DNA of 32,149 nt from an uncultured Bacteroidales bacterium (GTDB taxonomy: Bacteria; Bacteroidota; Bacteroidia; Bacteroidales; UBA932): assembly GCA_937900465.1 (NCBI GenBank), contig CALCEJ010000120.1, positions 1-32,149 of the forward strand. The letters run 5' to 3'. The translations under genes and the position numbers were made by a program. This document shows positions 1-8,313 of this stretch, piece after piece (within the stretch, counting starts at the first letter, position 1; the number at the start of each line of letters is the position of its first letter). Below the pieces are notes generated by a model that saw nothing but the letters and a program-made list of their open reading frames with translations, made no database searches and was not told where the DNA came from.

Positions 1-1028
1 CATTGGTAACTACTGCCCTTTCCGCCGTAGGCTGCCCCCTCGCCCTTTGGAGAGGCGATTTCCTTTCCTGTCAGTGAGGCGAATTCCCGGGCTACTTTAT
101 ATAGTTCGTATGCCTGCAGTGAATTTGTCTGATAGAAAGATTTGGGTCCGATCTTGAAACTCAGACCTTCCATCTGTTCATATATTGCGTCCTCGCCGTA
201 ATACAGGACTGGAACCTGGTCTGTTACAGAGTCGTTGACTTTGGTATTGACGATGTAATAGAGGGATTTGATTTCCGGGAATTCCCTGATTAAAGCATCA
301 AGCAGGGCTGTGCGTCTATCCTTGTCCTCGAATCCGAAGCACATTATAAGCATTACGTCACCGGCCTCATTGGTACGGACGAACATACCCCGGAAATAGC
401 CCGTGTTCTCGCGGATATTGTAAAAAGTATATCCGTTTTCAAGGCAGAAGCGCTTGACAAACAGCCTGAGGGCGTTGGATGGCTCTTTCTGAAGGTGGCA
501 GTCCTTGATGTCAAGGACTTTGTCGAAGAATTTCCCTACGTGGAAGCCAAGTCCGGGAAGGTCTTCCTCCGGGATTGTCTCCGGATCCTCCTCCGAGAGA
601 ATCCATCTTCTTGCAGAAGCGCTGAATTCCAGCTTGTTACGGTAAAACTCCGTGCGGGAGGAGGGGAGAGTAGGGCGTATCTGGGGGACATTGAGGTGAC
701 CGATACGGACCAGCTGGTCGTAAACCTGCTGCCTTTTCGCCTCCAGCTGCATACTGTATGGAAGCGGTTGCCAGCGGCAGCCTCCGCATACTCCAAAGTG
801 AGGGCATATCGGCTCCAGACGGGCATCAGACGGCTTTACGATTCTCCGGACGCGGCCCTCCATATAATTCTTCTTTTTCTTAAGGACCTGTACGTCCACC
901 ACATCTCCGGGCACGGCAAAGTCCACAAATACAACCATTCCCTCGTAATGCGCAACAGCCTTGCCTTCCGCCGCTACCGACTCAATGGTAAGGGAGGGGA
1001 GGAGTAGATCTACCCTTTTTCTGCTCAT
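1..1028 (-). CDS. rlmD: 23S rRNA (uracil-5-)-methyltransferase RlmD/RumA-like, 3' end cut by window
   Basis: SAM-dependent RNA uracil-C5 methyltransferase of the TrmA/RumA family, expected to act on 23S rRNA in the cytoplasm. I translated 342 residues from the ATG at 1028; the catalytic C-terminal part lies outside the window. Residues about 1-65 look like a TRAM RNA-binding domain. The 4Fe-4S cysteines are C75, C81 and C84 (CPHFGVCGGC), with the fourth probably C177 (IKDCHL). The methyltransferase domain begins with the characteristic SFYQTNSLQAYELY at about 298-310. The start lies 6 nt after the stop of the CBM9-like gene, so the two are probably co-transcribed. Odd: residues about 325-340 (ASPKGEGAAYGGKGSS) are a low-complexity stretch where the family normally goes straight into the SAM-binding VYDLYTGTG region, which suggests an in-frame inserted repeat. 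The RlmD/RumA family is clear, but target uridine specificity (RlmC versus RlmD) cannot be set from a partial protein. Confidence 0.9.
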   Translation of the reverse strand, partial: MSRKRVDLLLPSLTIESVAAEGKAVAHYEGMVVFVDFAVPGDVVDVQVLKKKKNYMEGRVRRIVKPSDARLEPICPHFGVCGGCRWQPLPYSMQLEAKRQQVYDQLVRIGHLNVPQIRPTLPSSRTEFYRNKLEFSASARRWILSEEDPETIPEEDLPGLGFHVGKFFDKVLDIKDCHLQKEPSNALRLFVKRFCLENGYTFYNIRENTGYFRGMFVRTNEAGDVMLIMCFGFEDKDRRTALLDALIREFPEIKSLYYIVNTKVNDSVTDQVPVLYYGEDAIYEQMEGLSFKIGPKSFYQTNSLQAYELYKVAREFASLTGKEIASPKGEGAAYGGKGSSYQ

Positions 1029-1034
1029 TTACAA

Positions 1035-1676
1035 CTATTTAAGAATAAGTTTTCCGAAAAATTCGGGCCTGTGGAAGTCCGGATTCGGGGTCTCGACGGG
1101 GGACCAGGTAACGAAGTGGGGATGGGCAGTAAGGTCACCGCATTTGTAGAAGTTCGCGCGAATCTCGCAAGGAACGTTTTCCGGATCGATCCCAAGGAGT
1201 TCGAGGGGGATGCAAAGGGTTACCCTCCAGGAATGTATTCCACCTTCGTAATTTATTGGTTTATTGGAAGTTACACTATGGATTCGAATAATTTCGGAAA
1301 GCTCTTCCAAAGACCTTTTTACCCTCTGGTGCCTGTCCGGGCCGGCTGCGGAAAGGATTTTTCCGAGCGGATTTATCTCAAAATTGAAATAATCGGTCCC
1401 GGAAGGGGATTGGACAAACATTTCTACGCAGCTGTCTTCCCACTGTGAACCGTTGTCTTCGAGGTTCTGGACACGAAGGTCCAGACCGCTCACACGGAAA
1501 TCCACGATAAAGGAGTCCGGAGTTCTCAGGATTGAGCCGCCGGCAATCGGTGCGTACTGAAATTTGTCCGGCCAGTTTACCGTGTCGATAAGAAATCTTG
1601 CGCCGCGTGTTTCGACGAGACTGTCAAGATCTGTTTCTTCAGGATTTTCAACGAATGGAACCTTCAGGATTTTCAT
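1035..1676 (-). CDS. Carbohydrate-binding family 9 (CBM9)-like protein
   Basis: A 213-residue single-domain protein resembling the CBM9-like beta-sandwich proteins common in Bacteroidota. Visible family features are WEDSCVEMFV (about 79-88), YFNFEINPLGKILSAAGPDR (about 95-114) and the C-terminal HFVTWSPVETPNPDFHRPEF, where aromatic residues probably line the binding face. There is no signal peptide and no catalytic domain, so it is predicted to be cytoplasmic; its ligand is unknown. The frame stays open to an ATG at 1718, but the -7 box TACTTTTG at 1703-1696 lies inside that extension, so transcription should begin near 1690 and the ATG at 1676 is the start, leaving a leader of about 12 nt. 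It probably forms an operon with rlmD, which begins 6 nt beyond its stop. Function beyond carbohydrate binding is not inferable. Confidence 0.8.
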   Translation of the reverse strand: MKILKVPFVENPEETDLDSLVETRGARFLIDTVNWPDKFQYAPIAGGSILRTPDSFIVDFRVSGLDLRVQNLEDNGSQWEDSCVEMFVQSPSGTDYFNFEINPLGKILSAAGPDRHQRVKRSLEELSEIIRIHSVTSNKPINYEGGIHSWRVTLCIPLELLGIDPENVPCEIRANFYKCGDLTAHPHFVTWSPVETPNPDFHRPEFFGKLILK

Positions 1677-1695
1677 GGTGTCAGTTTCTTTTCCG

Positions 1696-1726
1696 CAAAA
1701 GTAGGGGAACTTTCGCATTTATACAA
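1696..1726 (-). promoter_or_regulatory. Bacteroidota-type promoter for the CBM9-like gene
   Basis: Read on the minus strand, TTG (1726-1724) is followed after 20 nt by TACTTTTG (1703-1696), matching the Bacteroidota -33/-7 pattern TTTG...TAnnTTTG. It sets the start of the CBM9-like gene at 1676, because the alternative ATG at 1718 lies upstream of the expected transcription start. Confidence 0.65.
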
Positions 1727-1822
1727 GTTAACATAATATAAATTGTGTAACAAAAGTAAGAAATATAAAAAAGGGGAGTCCTGCTGCAACGCAAGCCGGT
1801 ATTTCTGCATCTATAAGACGAA

Positions 1823-2020
1823 ATGAATGAGAAATTCCTGAAAATAGAATCCGTCCTTGAGGATCTCGCCGGTTATTTCGTATCAAAGTACGGAATGACC
1901 GCGTCTGAGGCTGACGGTCTCGTCCGGGGCTCCGCCGTTGCGAAAATTATGGCCGAGTCCGGCTCCGCCCTTCAGGATTTTCCTGTCGAGCAGCTCGCTG
2001 CGGCAACGATGCTCTTCTAG
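1823..2020 (+). CDS. Hypothetical 65-residue small protein
   Basis: I do not recognise this protein. It begins MNEKFLKIESVLEDLAGYF and looks soluble and mostly helical, with no signal peptide, transmembrane segment or cysteine. Alternating acidic and hydrophobic residues (EDLAGYFVSKYGMTASEADGLV) suggest a small helical bundle. It is probably real: it is an isolated frame between a divergent gene and its own factor-independent terminator, which starts 2 nt after the stop codon, and its codon choice resembles its neighbours. No good TAnnTTTG box lies upstream; TATTTCTG at 1800-1807 has one mismatch. It appears to be a monocistronic unit, divergent from the CBM9-like gene. Role unknown. Confidence 0.6.
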   Translation: MNEKFLKIESVLEDLAGYFVSKYGMTASEADGLVRGSAVAKIMAESGSALQDFPVEQLAAATMLF

Positions 2021-2021
2021 C

Positions 2022-2047
2022 GGACGTTCCAACGTCCCTTTTTTTTT
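2022..2047 (+). terminator. Rho-independent terminator after the 65-residue gene
   Basis: A perfect 7-bp inverted repeat GGACGTT/AACGTCC (2022-2028 and 2031-2037) is followed by C and then nine consecutive T (2039-2047). It starts 2 nt after the stop codon at 2020 and separates the small gene from the thioesterase unit. Confidence 0.85.
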
Positions 2048-2060
2048 GCCATAATATTGC

Positions 2061-2068
2061 TATATTTG
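2061..2068 (+). promoter_or_regulatory. -7 box TATATTTG for the thioesterase gene
   Basis: TATATTTG matches the Bacteroidota -7 consensus exactly, 27 nt upstream of the ATG at 2096 and just after the preceding terminator. The -33 position falls in the terminator's T tract, so that element is poorly defined. Confidence 0.6.
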
Positions 2069-2095
2069 TGAAATAATACGCACATAATCACAAAT

Positions 2096-2512
2096 ATGGC
2101 ACATTTCGAGGTTTCATTCCCGGTCAGGTATTACGAGACGGACCAGATGGGCGTTGTCCATCATTCAAACTATATCCGTTATTTCGAGGTTGCACGTAAT
2201 CTGATGATGGTCAAATGGGGTTTTCCGCTTGAAAAATGTGAATCTGAACTTGGCGTTATGATACCTGTTGCAGGTGTTGAATGCCATTTCAAGAAGCCTG
2301 CCCGTATGGGCGATGTCCTTACTGTAACTGCCGATATCGACGCTGTTCCCCTAGCTAAACTCGTTGTAAAACAATCAGTTAGGAATCAAAACGGGGAAAT
2401 CTGCGCAGAGGGGGCCGTGACCCTCGGGTTTATAGACTCGAAAACATTCAGGCCGTTAAGGGCTCCCCAGGCCATTATCGATATGATTGAGAAAAATCAT
2501 TATCCTCTCTGA
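2096..2512 (+). CDS. Acyl-CoA thioesterase, YbgC/4HBT hotdog family
   Basis: A 138-residue single hotdog-fold protein, the usual size of YbgC/4-hydroxybenzoyl-CoA-thioesterase relatives, which hydrolyse acyl-CoA thioesters in the cytoplasm. The signature YYETDQMGVVHHSNYIRYFE (about 12-31) contains the catalytic aspartate D16 and the HHSNY segment typical of the family. The central helix and the strand VECHFKKPARMGDVLTVTADI also fit. It follows an exact -7 box and precedes another promoter at 2538, so it may be transcribed alone, although read-through into the lipoprotein gene is possible. Substrate (short acyl-CoA, hydroxybenzoyl-CoA or another) cannot be told from sequence. The family call is firm. 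Confidence 0.88.
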   Translation: MAHFEVSFPVRYYETDQMGVVHHSNYIRYFEVARNLMMVKWGFPLEKCESELGVMIPVAGVECHFKKPARMGDVLTVTADIDAVPLAKLVVKQSVRNQNGEICAEGAVTLGFIDSKTFRPLRAPQAIIDMIEKNHYPL

Positions 2513-2537
2513 CATTATTTATCTGACGAAATTTAAT

Positions 2538-2545
2538 TATATTTG
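2538..2545 (+). promoter_or_regulatory. -7 box TATATTTG for the lipoprotein-barrel-GNAT-rarA run
   Basis: TATATTTG lies 28 nt upstream of the ATG at 2574. It also lies inside the longer open frame that starts at 2487, so it supports the ATG at 2574 as the lipoprotein start. No clear TTTG -33 box is visible. Confidence 0.6.
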
Positions 2546-2573
2546 TAAAATAATATACAAACCCGGTATTGTT

Positions 2574-4322
2574 ATGAACAAACACTTACTTAAGGCTGTG
2601 TCAATCGCGTTTCCAGTGATTTTCGCCGCCGCCGGCTGTAATGTTGACCAGGACTATACTCTTGACAACATAGACGGTACGGTAAATGTGCTTCCCAATC
2701 TGGAATTTCCCGTTGGAGCTCTCGCAAAGGTCACGATCGGTGATTTCATCGATCTTGGAGACAACGAGTATATCACTGTCTCTGCGGCCGGTGACTACAA
2801 TTTCGCCGTAACTCTGGATCCCATCAGCTACGATGGACTCAGCAACATCTCCGGAATGACGGTATCTACCTCGTCTTCAGCTCCTGATGTCGGCGTCGAA
2901 GACATCGTCCTTCCCGCTGAGGAGTATCTCAGTTCGTTCCCCGATATCGTCCGGGAAGTCTCTTACGACTTCGATTTCAAGGTGGACAATTCCGAATTTA
3001 CGGATATGATCACGGACATCGATTATGCTGTCCTCGACGGAGACCTTGTCTATACAATCACCCCCAAGGAATTCCCCTACTCCAAGATTACCTTCAAGGA
3101 TATGAAGGTCGTCTTCCCCGCCTGGCTGAAGTTCAAGGGCGTTTCTGACGGTTATACTCTCAGCGGTGATACAGTAACCGCTGACAATGATGTCGTGATT
3201 ACTTCGGAGGGCCTGACAATCGTCCTCGAGCTCGACAGGATTGAAGACATCCCTGAGGGAAAAGGAATTATCGAACCCGGGCATATCTATATTGACGGAA
3301 CTGTCGGAGTTTCCGGTACCCTGGAGATGAAAACCACAGATATCAATACCGCTTACGCGGGCAATACCGTGAGCCCGAAGATCGCGAACGAGTATTCGAT
3401 TGACAATGTGGATGTTACAGAGGCGAAGGTCCAGGTCAATTCCTCGTCCCTCCCCTCTTTCGATGCGTCCCAGAGTATCGACATCGACGGACTTCCGGAA
3501 TTCCTGACGGACGGGAACTCAGATGTCGTAATCCAGCTGCCGTCCATCTGCGCATATCTTAGTGTTGAAAACAAGTTCCCTGCTGCCTTTACGGTTGGTG
3601 CAAAACTCAATGTAGGCCGTACGGGAGGCGCTTCTGACAGCTACACTGTCGCCGGTCTTGACTTCCCTGCCTTCACTTCCCTCACTTACGGTCTTAATGA
3701 GTCCGGACAGGGTGATCCGGAGAAAGCAGACCAGTACAAGGTCCTCGCAGGTATCAGCAACCTTTTGAATCCCGCTCCCACATCGATTGCCGTCGAAGAT
3801 ATCACCGCAGATGTCGCTGACTCCTGGATTGTGGTCGAACCATCCAAGGATTACAGCATCTCCTGCCGCTTCAGCGTCGAGTCTCCCCTCGCTTTTGGCG
3901 CCCAGAGTAAAATCGCCCTCAGCGATATGGACATAAACCTTGGTCTTGACCTTGGCAATACACTGGAAATCAAAGAGGTTTCTCTTGATATGAAGGCGGA
4001 GAACACTATCCCCTTCGGACTTGGCCTTGTCGCAACTCCTGTCGATGAGAACGGCGTTCCCGTACCCGGTATTACGGTTACCGTTTCTGACAATATTGCC
4101 GCAGGTTCATTAGAGAACCCTTCGGTCACTCCCCTCACGATTACCCTCAAAACAGAGGATACAATCTCTCTTAAGACTCTCAAACTGTCCATTCTCGCCG
4201 CATCCGACGCCAATGTCGCAGGAACTCCCCTCAACAGGAATCAGGGCCTTGAACTCAAGGATATCGTCCTGAAACTCCCGGAAGGCATAACTACGGACCT
4301 TTTAAAGGGAAAAAACGAGTAA
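2574..4322 (+). CDS. Large lipoprotein of unknown function
   Basis: A 582-residue predicted lipoprotein. The signal peptide MNKHLLKAVSIAFPVIFAAAGC ends in an AAGC lipobox with C22 as the lipidated residue. The mature part begins NVDQDYTLDNIDG and is acidic and rich in alternating beta-strand patterns (Asp, Val, Thr, Ser), as in stacked beta-sandwich surface proteins. I recognise no catalytic motif and no named domain. The frame is open from 2487, but the lipobox distance and the promoter at 2538 decide for 2574. It is followed after 27 nt by a signal-peptide-bearing barrel protein, so the two may form an outer-membrane lipoprotein and barrel pair; that pairing is inference. Function unknown. 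Confidence 0.8.
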   Translation: MNKHLLKAVSIAFPVIFAAAGCNVDQDYTLDNIDGTVNVLPNLEFPVGALAKVTIGDFIDLGDNEYITVSAAGDYNFAVTLDPISYDGLSNISGMTVSTSSSAPDVGVEDIVLPAEEYLSSFPDIVREVSYDFDFKVDNSEFTDMITDIDYAVLDGDLVYTITPKEFPYSKITFKDMKVVFPAWLKFKGVSDGYTLSGDTVTADNDVVITSEGLTIVLELDRIEDIPEGKGIIEPGHIYIDGTVGVSGTLEMKTTDINTAYAGNTVSPKIANEYSIDNVDVTEAKVQVNSSSLPSFDASQSIDIDGLPEFLTDGNSDVVIQLPSICAYLSVENKFPAAFTVGAKLNVGRTGGASDSYTVAGLDFPAFTSLTYGLNESGQGDPEKADQYKVLAGISNLLNPAPTSIAVEDITADVADSWIVVEPSKDYSISCRFSVESPLAFGAQSKIALSDMDINLGLDLGNTLEIKEVSLDMKAENTIPFGLGLVATPVDENGVPVPGITVTVSDNIAAGSLENPSVTPLTITLKTEDTISLKTLKLSILAASDANVAGTPLNRNQGLELKDIVLKLPEGITTDLLKGKNE

Positions 4323-4349
4323 TGTGAAACCGAAATCGAAAGTACAGTT

Positions 4350-5834
4350 ATGAAAAAAGCATACAAAATACTTGCAGCTACGGTTTTTTCTCTAGTACTG
4401 CTTCCTTCCGCCCTTAGTGCCCAGGAATTCCAGACCGGTTATTTCCTCGGCGGATATAACTACGCCTACAGGATGAATCCTTCCATCCAGAATGAAAGGA
4501 ACTTTTTCGCCACCGGGATTGGCGACGTCGGCCTTAACCTTAACAGTAACATTGGAATCAGTTCACTCCTGTATCCTTCGGAAAACGGCGGCCCCCTCAA
4601 GACCATTTTCCATCCGGATATCACTAAGGAGCAGATGCTGTCGGGCCTCTCCCCTACCGGAATAAACAATATCGGTCTAGAAGCGGATGTAAACCTTCTG
4701 GCACTGGGATGGTGGGCAAAGAAGAGTTACTATACCTTTGAGGTAGGAGTACGTTCCAACAACAGGGTTAACCTCCCGAATGAACTGTTCAGCTTCCTGA
4801 AGGAAGCCTCCCCCGGAACTTATGATCTGTCTTCTACCGGATTCTCTTCCCGCTCTTACGCCCAGGCATCACTCGGTATGTCCCGTAACATAAGCAAGAA
4901 ACTGACCGTAGGTCTCCGCCTGAAGGCGCTTGTGGGCCTTGAGTCCCTGAACTTGGGCTTCGAGAAACTTGACCTTACCGTGGGGTCCGACAGGTGGAAT
5001 ATTTCTTCGACGGGAGAACTGTCCGGTTCCATCGGTGTAGCATCCTTCGAAACTGATGAACAAGGCGTCGTGAAAGGTTTGACTGTTGATTTCAGCAATA
5101 TCAGCACTGACAGCTTCGCCGGATTCGGAGGCGCTGTAGACCTTGGTGTCACTTTCCACGTCCTCGACTGGATTACCCTTTCCGCTGCTGTTACGGACCT
5201 TGGTTTTGTCAAGTGGCAGAATAATCTGTATGCAAAGACCGGCTCCGTCGACTATACCTACAGCGGCGTTACTTTCGACCTTTCGGATGACAGCGGAGAT
5301 GCTTTCGATAAGGAAATCGAAAAGGCTACGGAAGCGCTGCAAAACATCTACAAGGTATACGATCACAGCACTCAGGCCGAGGCTGAATTCGAAAGGATGC
5401 CCTTTATGGTAAATGTGGGCGCAGAGGTCCGTCTCCCCGTTTACAAGCGGCTCTCTGCCGGTGTCCTGTATTCGCTCCGTAACGGTGCCGGGTTTGACTG
5501 GAATGAAGGCCGCGTATCCGTGAACTGGTCCCCCCTGAATTTCATAAGCTTGTCCGGAAGTACGGGAATGAGCAACTTCGGACAGAGCTGGGGCGGCGCG
5601 TTCAGCTTCCATCCCGGACTCCTGAGTCTGTACTTCGGCTTTGACGCCCTGTCAAATGATGTCGTGCCCATCCCCTATCTCCCTGAGAAAATCGGTATGG
5701 ACCCGTCGAAATTCTCCATCATTCCAAAGGGTGAGCTCGACTTCAACCTCTATTTCGGTCTCCAGCTTTCGATAGGCCGTAAGCGCCTTGACTATGCAAG
5801 GAAGATGAAGGAGACGATAGTTGTGGTTGAATAA
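4350..5834 (+). CDS. DUF5723-like outer-membrane beta-barrel protein
   Basis: A 494-residue exported protein. The signal peptide MKKAYKILAATVFSLVLLPSALSAQ is cut after about residue 24 (AQ being a common Bacteroidota cleavage context). The mature part shows Bacteroidota barrel features: FLGGYNYAYRMNPSIQNERNF near the N-terminus, many strands ending in aromatic residues, a Gly/Ser-rich segment, and glycine- and aromatic-rich strands near the end (SWGGAFSFHPGLLSLYFGFD). This resembles the DUF5723 family as I remember it; a profile search would settle it. It lies 27 nt downstream of the large lipoprotein and 32 nt upstream of the GNAT-like gene, so co-transcription with both is likely. The role may be structural or transport-related; nothing in the sequence decides. 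Confidence 0.72.
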   Translation: MKKAYKILAATVFSLVLLPSALSAQEFQTGYFLGGYNYAYRMNPSIQNERNFFATGIGDVGLNLNSNIGISSLLYPSENGGPLKTIFHPDITKEQMLSGLSPTGINNIGLEADVNLLALGWWAKKSYYTFEVGVRSNNRVNLPNELFSFLKEASPGTYDLSSTGFSSRSYAQASLGMSRNISKKLTVGLRLKALVGLESLNLGFEKLDLTVGSDRWNISSTGELSGSIGVASFETDEQGVVKGLTVDFSNISTDSFAGFGGAVDLGVTFHVLDWITLSAAVTDLGFVKWQNNLYAKTGSVDYTYSGVTFDLSDDSGDAFDKEIEKATEALQNIYKVYDHSTQAEAEFERMPFMVNVGAEVRLPVYKRLSAGVLYSLRNGAGFDWNEGRVSVNWSPLNFISLSGSTGMSNFGQSWGGAFSFHPGLLSLYFGFDALSNDVVPIPYLPEKIGMDPSKFSIIPKGELDFNLYFGLQLSIGRKRLDYARKMKETIVVVE

Positions 5835-5866
5835 ACCGGCAAACCAAACTAAAACCTGAACCTGAA

Positions 5867-7000
5867 ATGTCTGTTGAAATAAGAGAAGTAAAAACGAAGA
5901 GGGACTTCGTGAAATTCGTGAAGTTCCCTCTTCGTATGTACCGTCACCACCCTCAGTACGTGCCTGACCTGTACATAGACAGTATCGCAAATCTCGATGC
6001 TGACAAGAATCCTATGGGCAAGTACAGCAAGTTCACGAAATTCCTTGCCTTTAAGGACGGGAAAGTTGTCGGCAGGGTTGCGGCAATCATCAACGAGATT
6101 GCCAACGAGTCGTGGAACCATAAGCAGGTCCGTTTCGGATGGATTGACTTCATCGATGACAAGGAAGTATCAAGGGCGCTTATCGAAGCCGTCATAGACT
6201 TCGGCAAGAAGTACGGTATGACTGAAATCGCCGGGCCCCTGGGCTTCACGGACCTTGATAACGAAGGTGTCGTAGTCGAAGGCTTCGACGTGATCTCTTC
6301 CTTTATGCTCAAGACCAATTTCCCCTACTACAAAGATCATTTCGAAGCCCTCGGAATGACCAAGGAAGTGGACTGGCTGGAATTCAAGATCTACGTCCCT
6401 GACGAGATGCCTGAGCGTTTTACAAGGGCGAACAAGATCATTATGGAGCGTTACAACCTCCATATCCGGAAGATCACAAAGCGCGAGGTAAGAAAGGAGA
6501 ACTATGGGCAGAAGATATTCGACCTTATCAACATTGCCTATAAGGACCTCTACGACTATACAAAGCTCCCTCAGGAAGTGATAGACAACTATATCAAGAC
6601 TTACCTTGGCCTGTTGGATCTGAATTATGTCGTGCTGGTGGAGAACGAAAAGGACGAACTGGTTGGAGTCGGCATTACGATGCCTTCCCTCTCCCACGCT
6701 GTCCAGAAGACCCACGGCTACCTGTTCCCCTTCGGATGGTGGCATATCGTGAAGTCTATGTACATAAAGCACGAAGATGCCCTCGAACTCCTTCTCATTG
6801 CCGCCCATCCGGACTATAAGAACAAGGGTATCAGCGCCCTGATTATGAGCGAGATACATCCCCGCGTCAAGAAGGGCGGATTCAAATGGGCTGACAGCAA
6901 CGGCGAGCTCGAGAGCAATGCGAGTATGCAGAACGCCTGGAACCTGTTCGAGAAAGAACTGGTCCGCCGCCGTCGCGTTTACGGAATGAAAATCGAGTAA
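5867..7000 (+). CDS. GNAT-superfamily-like N-acetyltransferase, Bacteroidota type
   Basis: A 377-residue cytoplasmic protein. It resembles proteins commonly annotated in Bacteroidota as N-acetyltransferases, with two GNAT-like halves. The N-terminal half has KVVGRVAAIINEIAN (about 66-80) and RFGWIDFIDD, typical of a GNAT beta-4/beta-5 region. The C-terminal half has ELLLIAAHPDYKNKGISALIM (about 306-326), resembling the acetyl-CoA pyrophosphate-binding segment (Q/RxxGxG/A), here with NKGISA. There is no signal peptide or membrane segment. It is 32 nt after the barrel gene and 7 nt before rarA, so it is probably within the same operon. The acceptor substrate is unknown, and acyltransferase activity is inferred only from fold resemblance. 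Confidence 0.7.
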   Translation: MSVEIREVKTKRDFVKFVKFPLRMYRHHPQYVPDLYIDSIANLDADKNPMGKYSKFTKFLAFKDGKVVGRVAAIINEIANESWNHKQVRFGWIDFIDDKEVSRALIEAVIDFGKKYGMTEIAGPLGFTDLDNEGVVVEGFDVISSFMLKTNFPYYKDHFEALGMTKEVDWLEFKIYVPDEMPERFTRANKIIMERYNLHIRKITKREVRKENYGQKIFDLINIAYKDLYDYTKLPQEVIDNYIKTYLGLLDLNYVVLVENEKDELVGVGITMPSLSHAVQKTHGYLFPFGWWHIVKSMYIKHEDALELLLIAAHPDYKNKGISALIMSEIHPRVKKGGFKWADSNGELESNASMQNAWNLFEKELVRRRRVYGMKIE

Positions 7001-7007
7001 GTCAGTG

Positions 7008-8309
7008 ATGTCTTCGGCAAACAATATCCTGCCCCCTCTTCCGGAAAGGATGAGACCCCGGAGTCTGGCCCAGTACGTGGGCCAGACTCATCTTGTGGGT
7101 GAAGGTTGTATCCTCAGGAAGATGATAGAGAGCGGAAACCTCTCGTCATTTATCCTCTGGGGCCCTCCCGGGGTTGGAAAGACAACGCTTGCCCATATCA
7201 TCGCACTTACCCTCGAACGAGAATTCTTTACCCTCTCCGCCGTCACGGCAGGGGTAAAGGATGTAAGGGAAATAATCGAAAAGGCAAAGGCGAACAGCCT
7301 GTTCGCCCCGAAGGCGGCCCCCGTCCTTTTCATAGACGAAATACACCGTTTCAACAAGGCCCAGCAGGACGCCCTTCTGGGGGCCGTAGAAACGGGAACG
7401 ATTATCCTTATAGGCGCAACCACGGAGAACCCCTCCTTCGAGGTCATCACTCCCCTTCTGTCGCGCTGCCAGGTGTTTGTCCTCAAGTCTCTCTCAGCCG
7501 ATGACCTTCAGGTTCTTCTTGACAGGGCCCTTACGGAAGACGTCCTTCTGAAAGAGAAAAACATCCGTGTTGACCAGACACAGGCCCTGATGCGCTACAG
7601 TGGCGGTGATGCCAGGAAACTCCTCAATGTACTTGAGATTGTCGTGGACTCCCAGTCCGGATCGGACCCCATAGTTATCGATAACGACACCGTCACTTCC
7701 GGCATCCAGGAGAATATGGCAATTTATGACAAGGACGGAGAGATGCACTACGATATCATTTCCGCCTTCATAAAGAGCATAAGGGGCTCTGATCCCAACG
7801 CGGCCGTTTATTACCTTGCCAGAATGATAGACGGCGGGGAAGATCCCCTCTTTATCGCAAGAAGGCTGTGCCTGAGCGCTTCAGAGGACGTCGGCCTCGC
7901 TAATCCCAACGCCCTTCTGCTTGCCAATGCCTGCTTCGAAGTCGTCAGTAAGATCGGTATGCCGGAAGGCAGGATTCCCCTTGCGGAGACTACCGTGTAT
8001 CTCGCCTCCTCCCCTAAGAGCAACGGCTCCTATATGGCCCTTGAAAAAGCCCTGTCGCTGGTAAAAGAAACCGGGAACCTCTCAGTCCCCCTCCCTATCC
8101 GTAATGCCCCTACATCGCTTATGCAGGAGCTTGGTTACAGTGACGGATACAAGTATGCCCACGACTATCCCGGTCACTTTGTAGATATGGAATTCCTGCC
8201 GGATGTGATTAAGGGCACCGTCTTCTACGAACCACAGGAGAACCGCCACGAGAACGCGCTCAAAGAATACCTTGAGCGCTGCTGGCCTAAGTATTACAAG
8301 AAGAAATAG
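7008..8309 (+). CDS. rarA: Replication-associated recombination protein A (RarA/MgsA), AAA+ ATPase
   Basis: A 433-residue AAA+ ATPase of the RarA/MgsA/WRNIP1 family, which acts at stalled replication forks. The N-terminal LPERMRPRSLAQYVGQTHL is the family's standard opening. Walker A is GPPGVGKT (52-59), Walker B is VLFIDEIHR with D110/E111, the sensor 1 region is IGATTENPSF, and the arginine-finger region is LSRCQVF. The C-terminal clamp-loader-like and tetramerisation region is complete (SEDVGLANP, SSPKSNGSY, YKYAHDYPGHF). An in-frame GTG at 7005 directly precedes the ATG at 7008; I chose the ATG. It ends 4 nt from the stop of the convergent tamL, so the pair leaves almost no space for a terminator between them. 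Identification is secure. Confidence 0.95.
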   Translation: MSSANNILPPLPERMRPRSLAQYVGQTHLVGEGCILRKMIESGNLSSFILWGPPGVGKTTLAHIIALTLEREFFTLSAVTAGVKDVREIIEKAKANSLFAPKAAPVLFIDEIHRFNKAQQDALLGAVETGTIILIGATTENPSFEVITPLLSRCQVFVLKSLSADDLQVLLDRALTEDVLLKEKNIRVDQTQALMRYSGGDARKLLNVLEIVVDSQSGSDPIVIDNDTVTSGIQENMAIYDKDGEMHYDIISAFIKSIRGSDPNAAVYYLARMIDGGEDPLFIARRLCLSASEDVGLANPNALLLANACFEVVSKIGMPEGRIPLAETTVYLASSPKSNGSYMALEKALSLVKETGNLSVPLPIRNAPTSLMQELGYSDGYKYAHDYPGHFVDMEFLPDVIKGTVFYEPQENRHENALKEYLERCWPKYYKKK

Positions 8310-8313
8310 TCCG

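Noticed and set aside
6170..7024. Minus-strand open frame of 284 codons opposite the GNAT-like gene
   Set aside because: Shadow of a well-supported plus-strand gene; composition is that of a reverse-complemented coding sequence.
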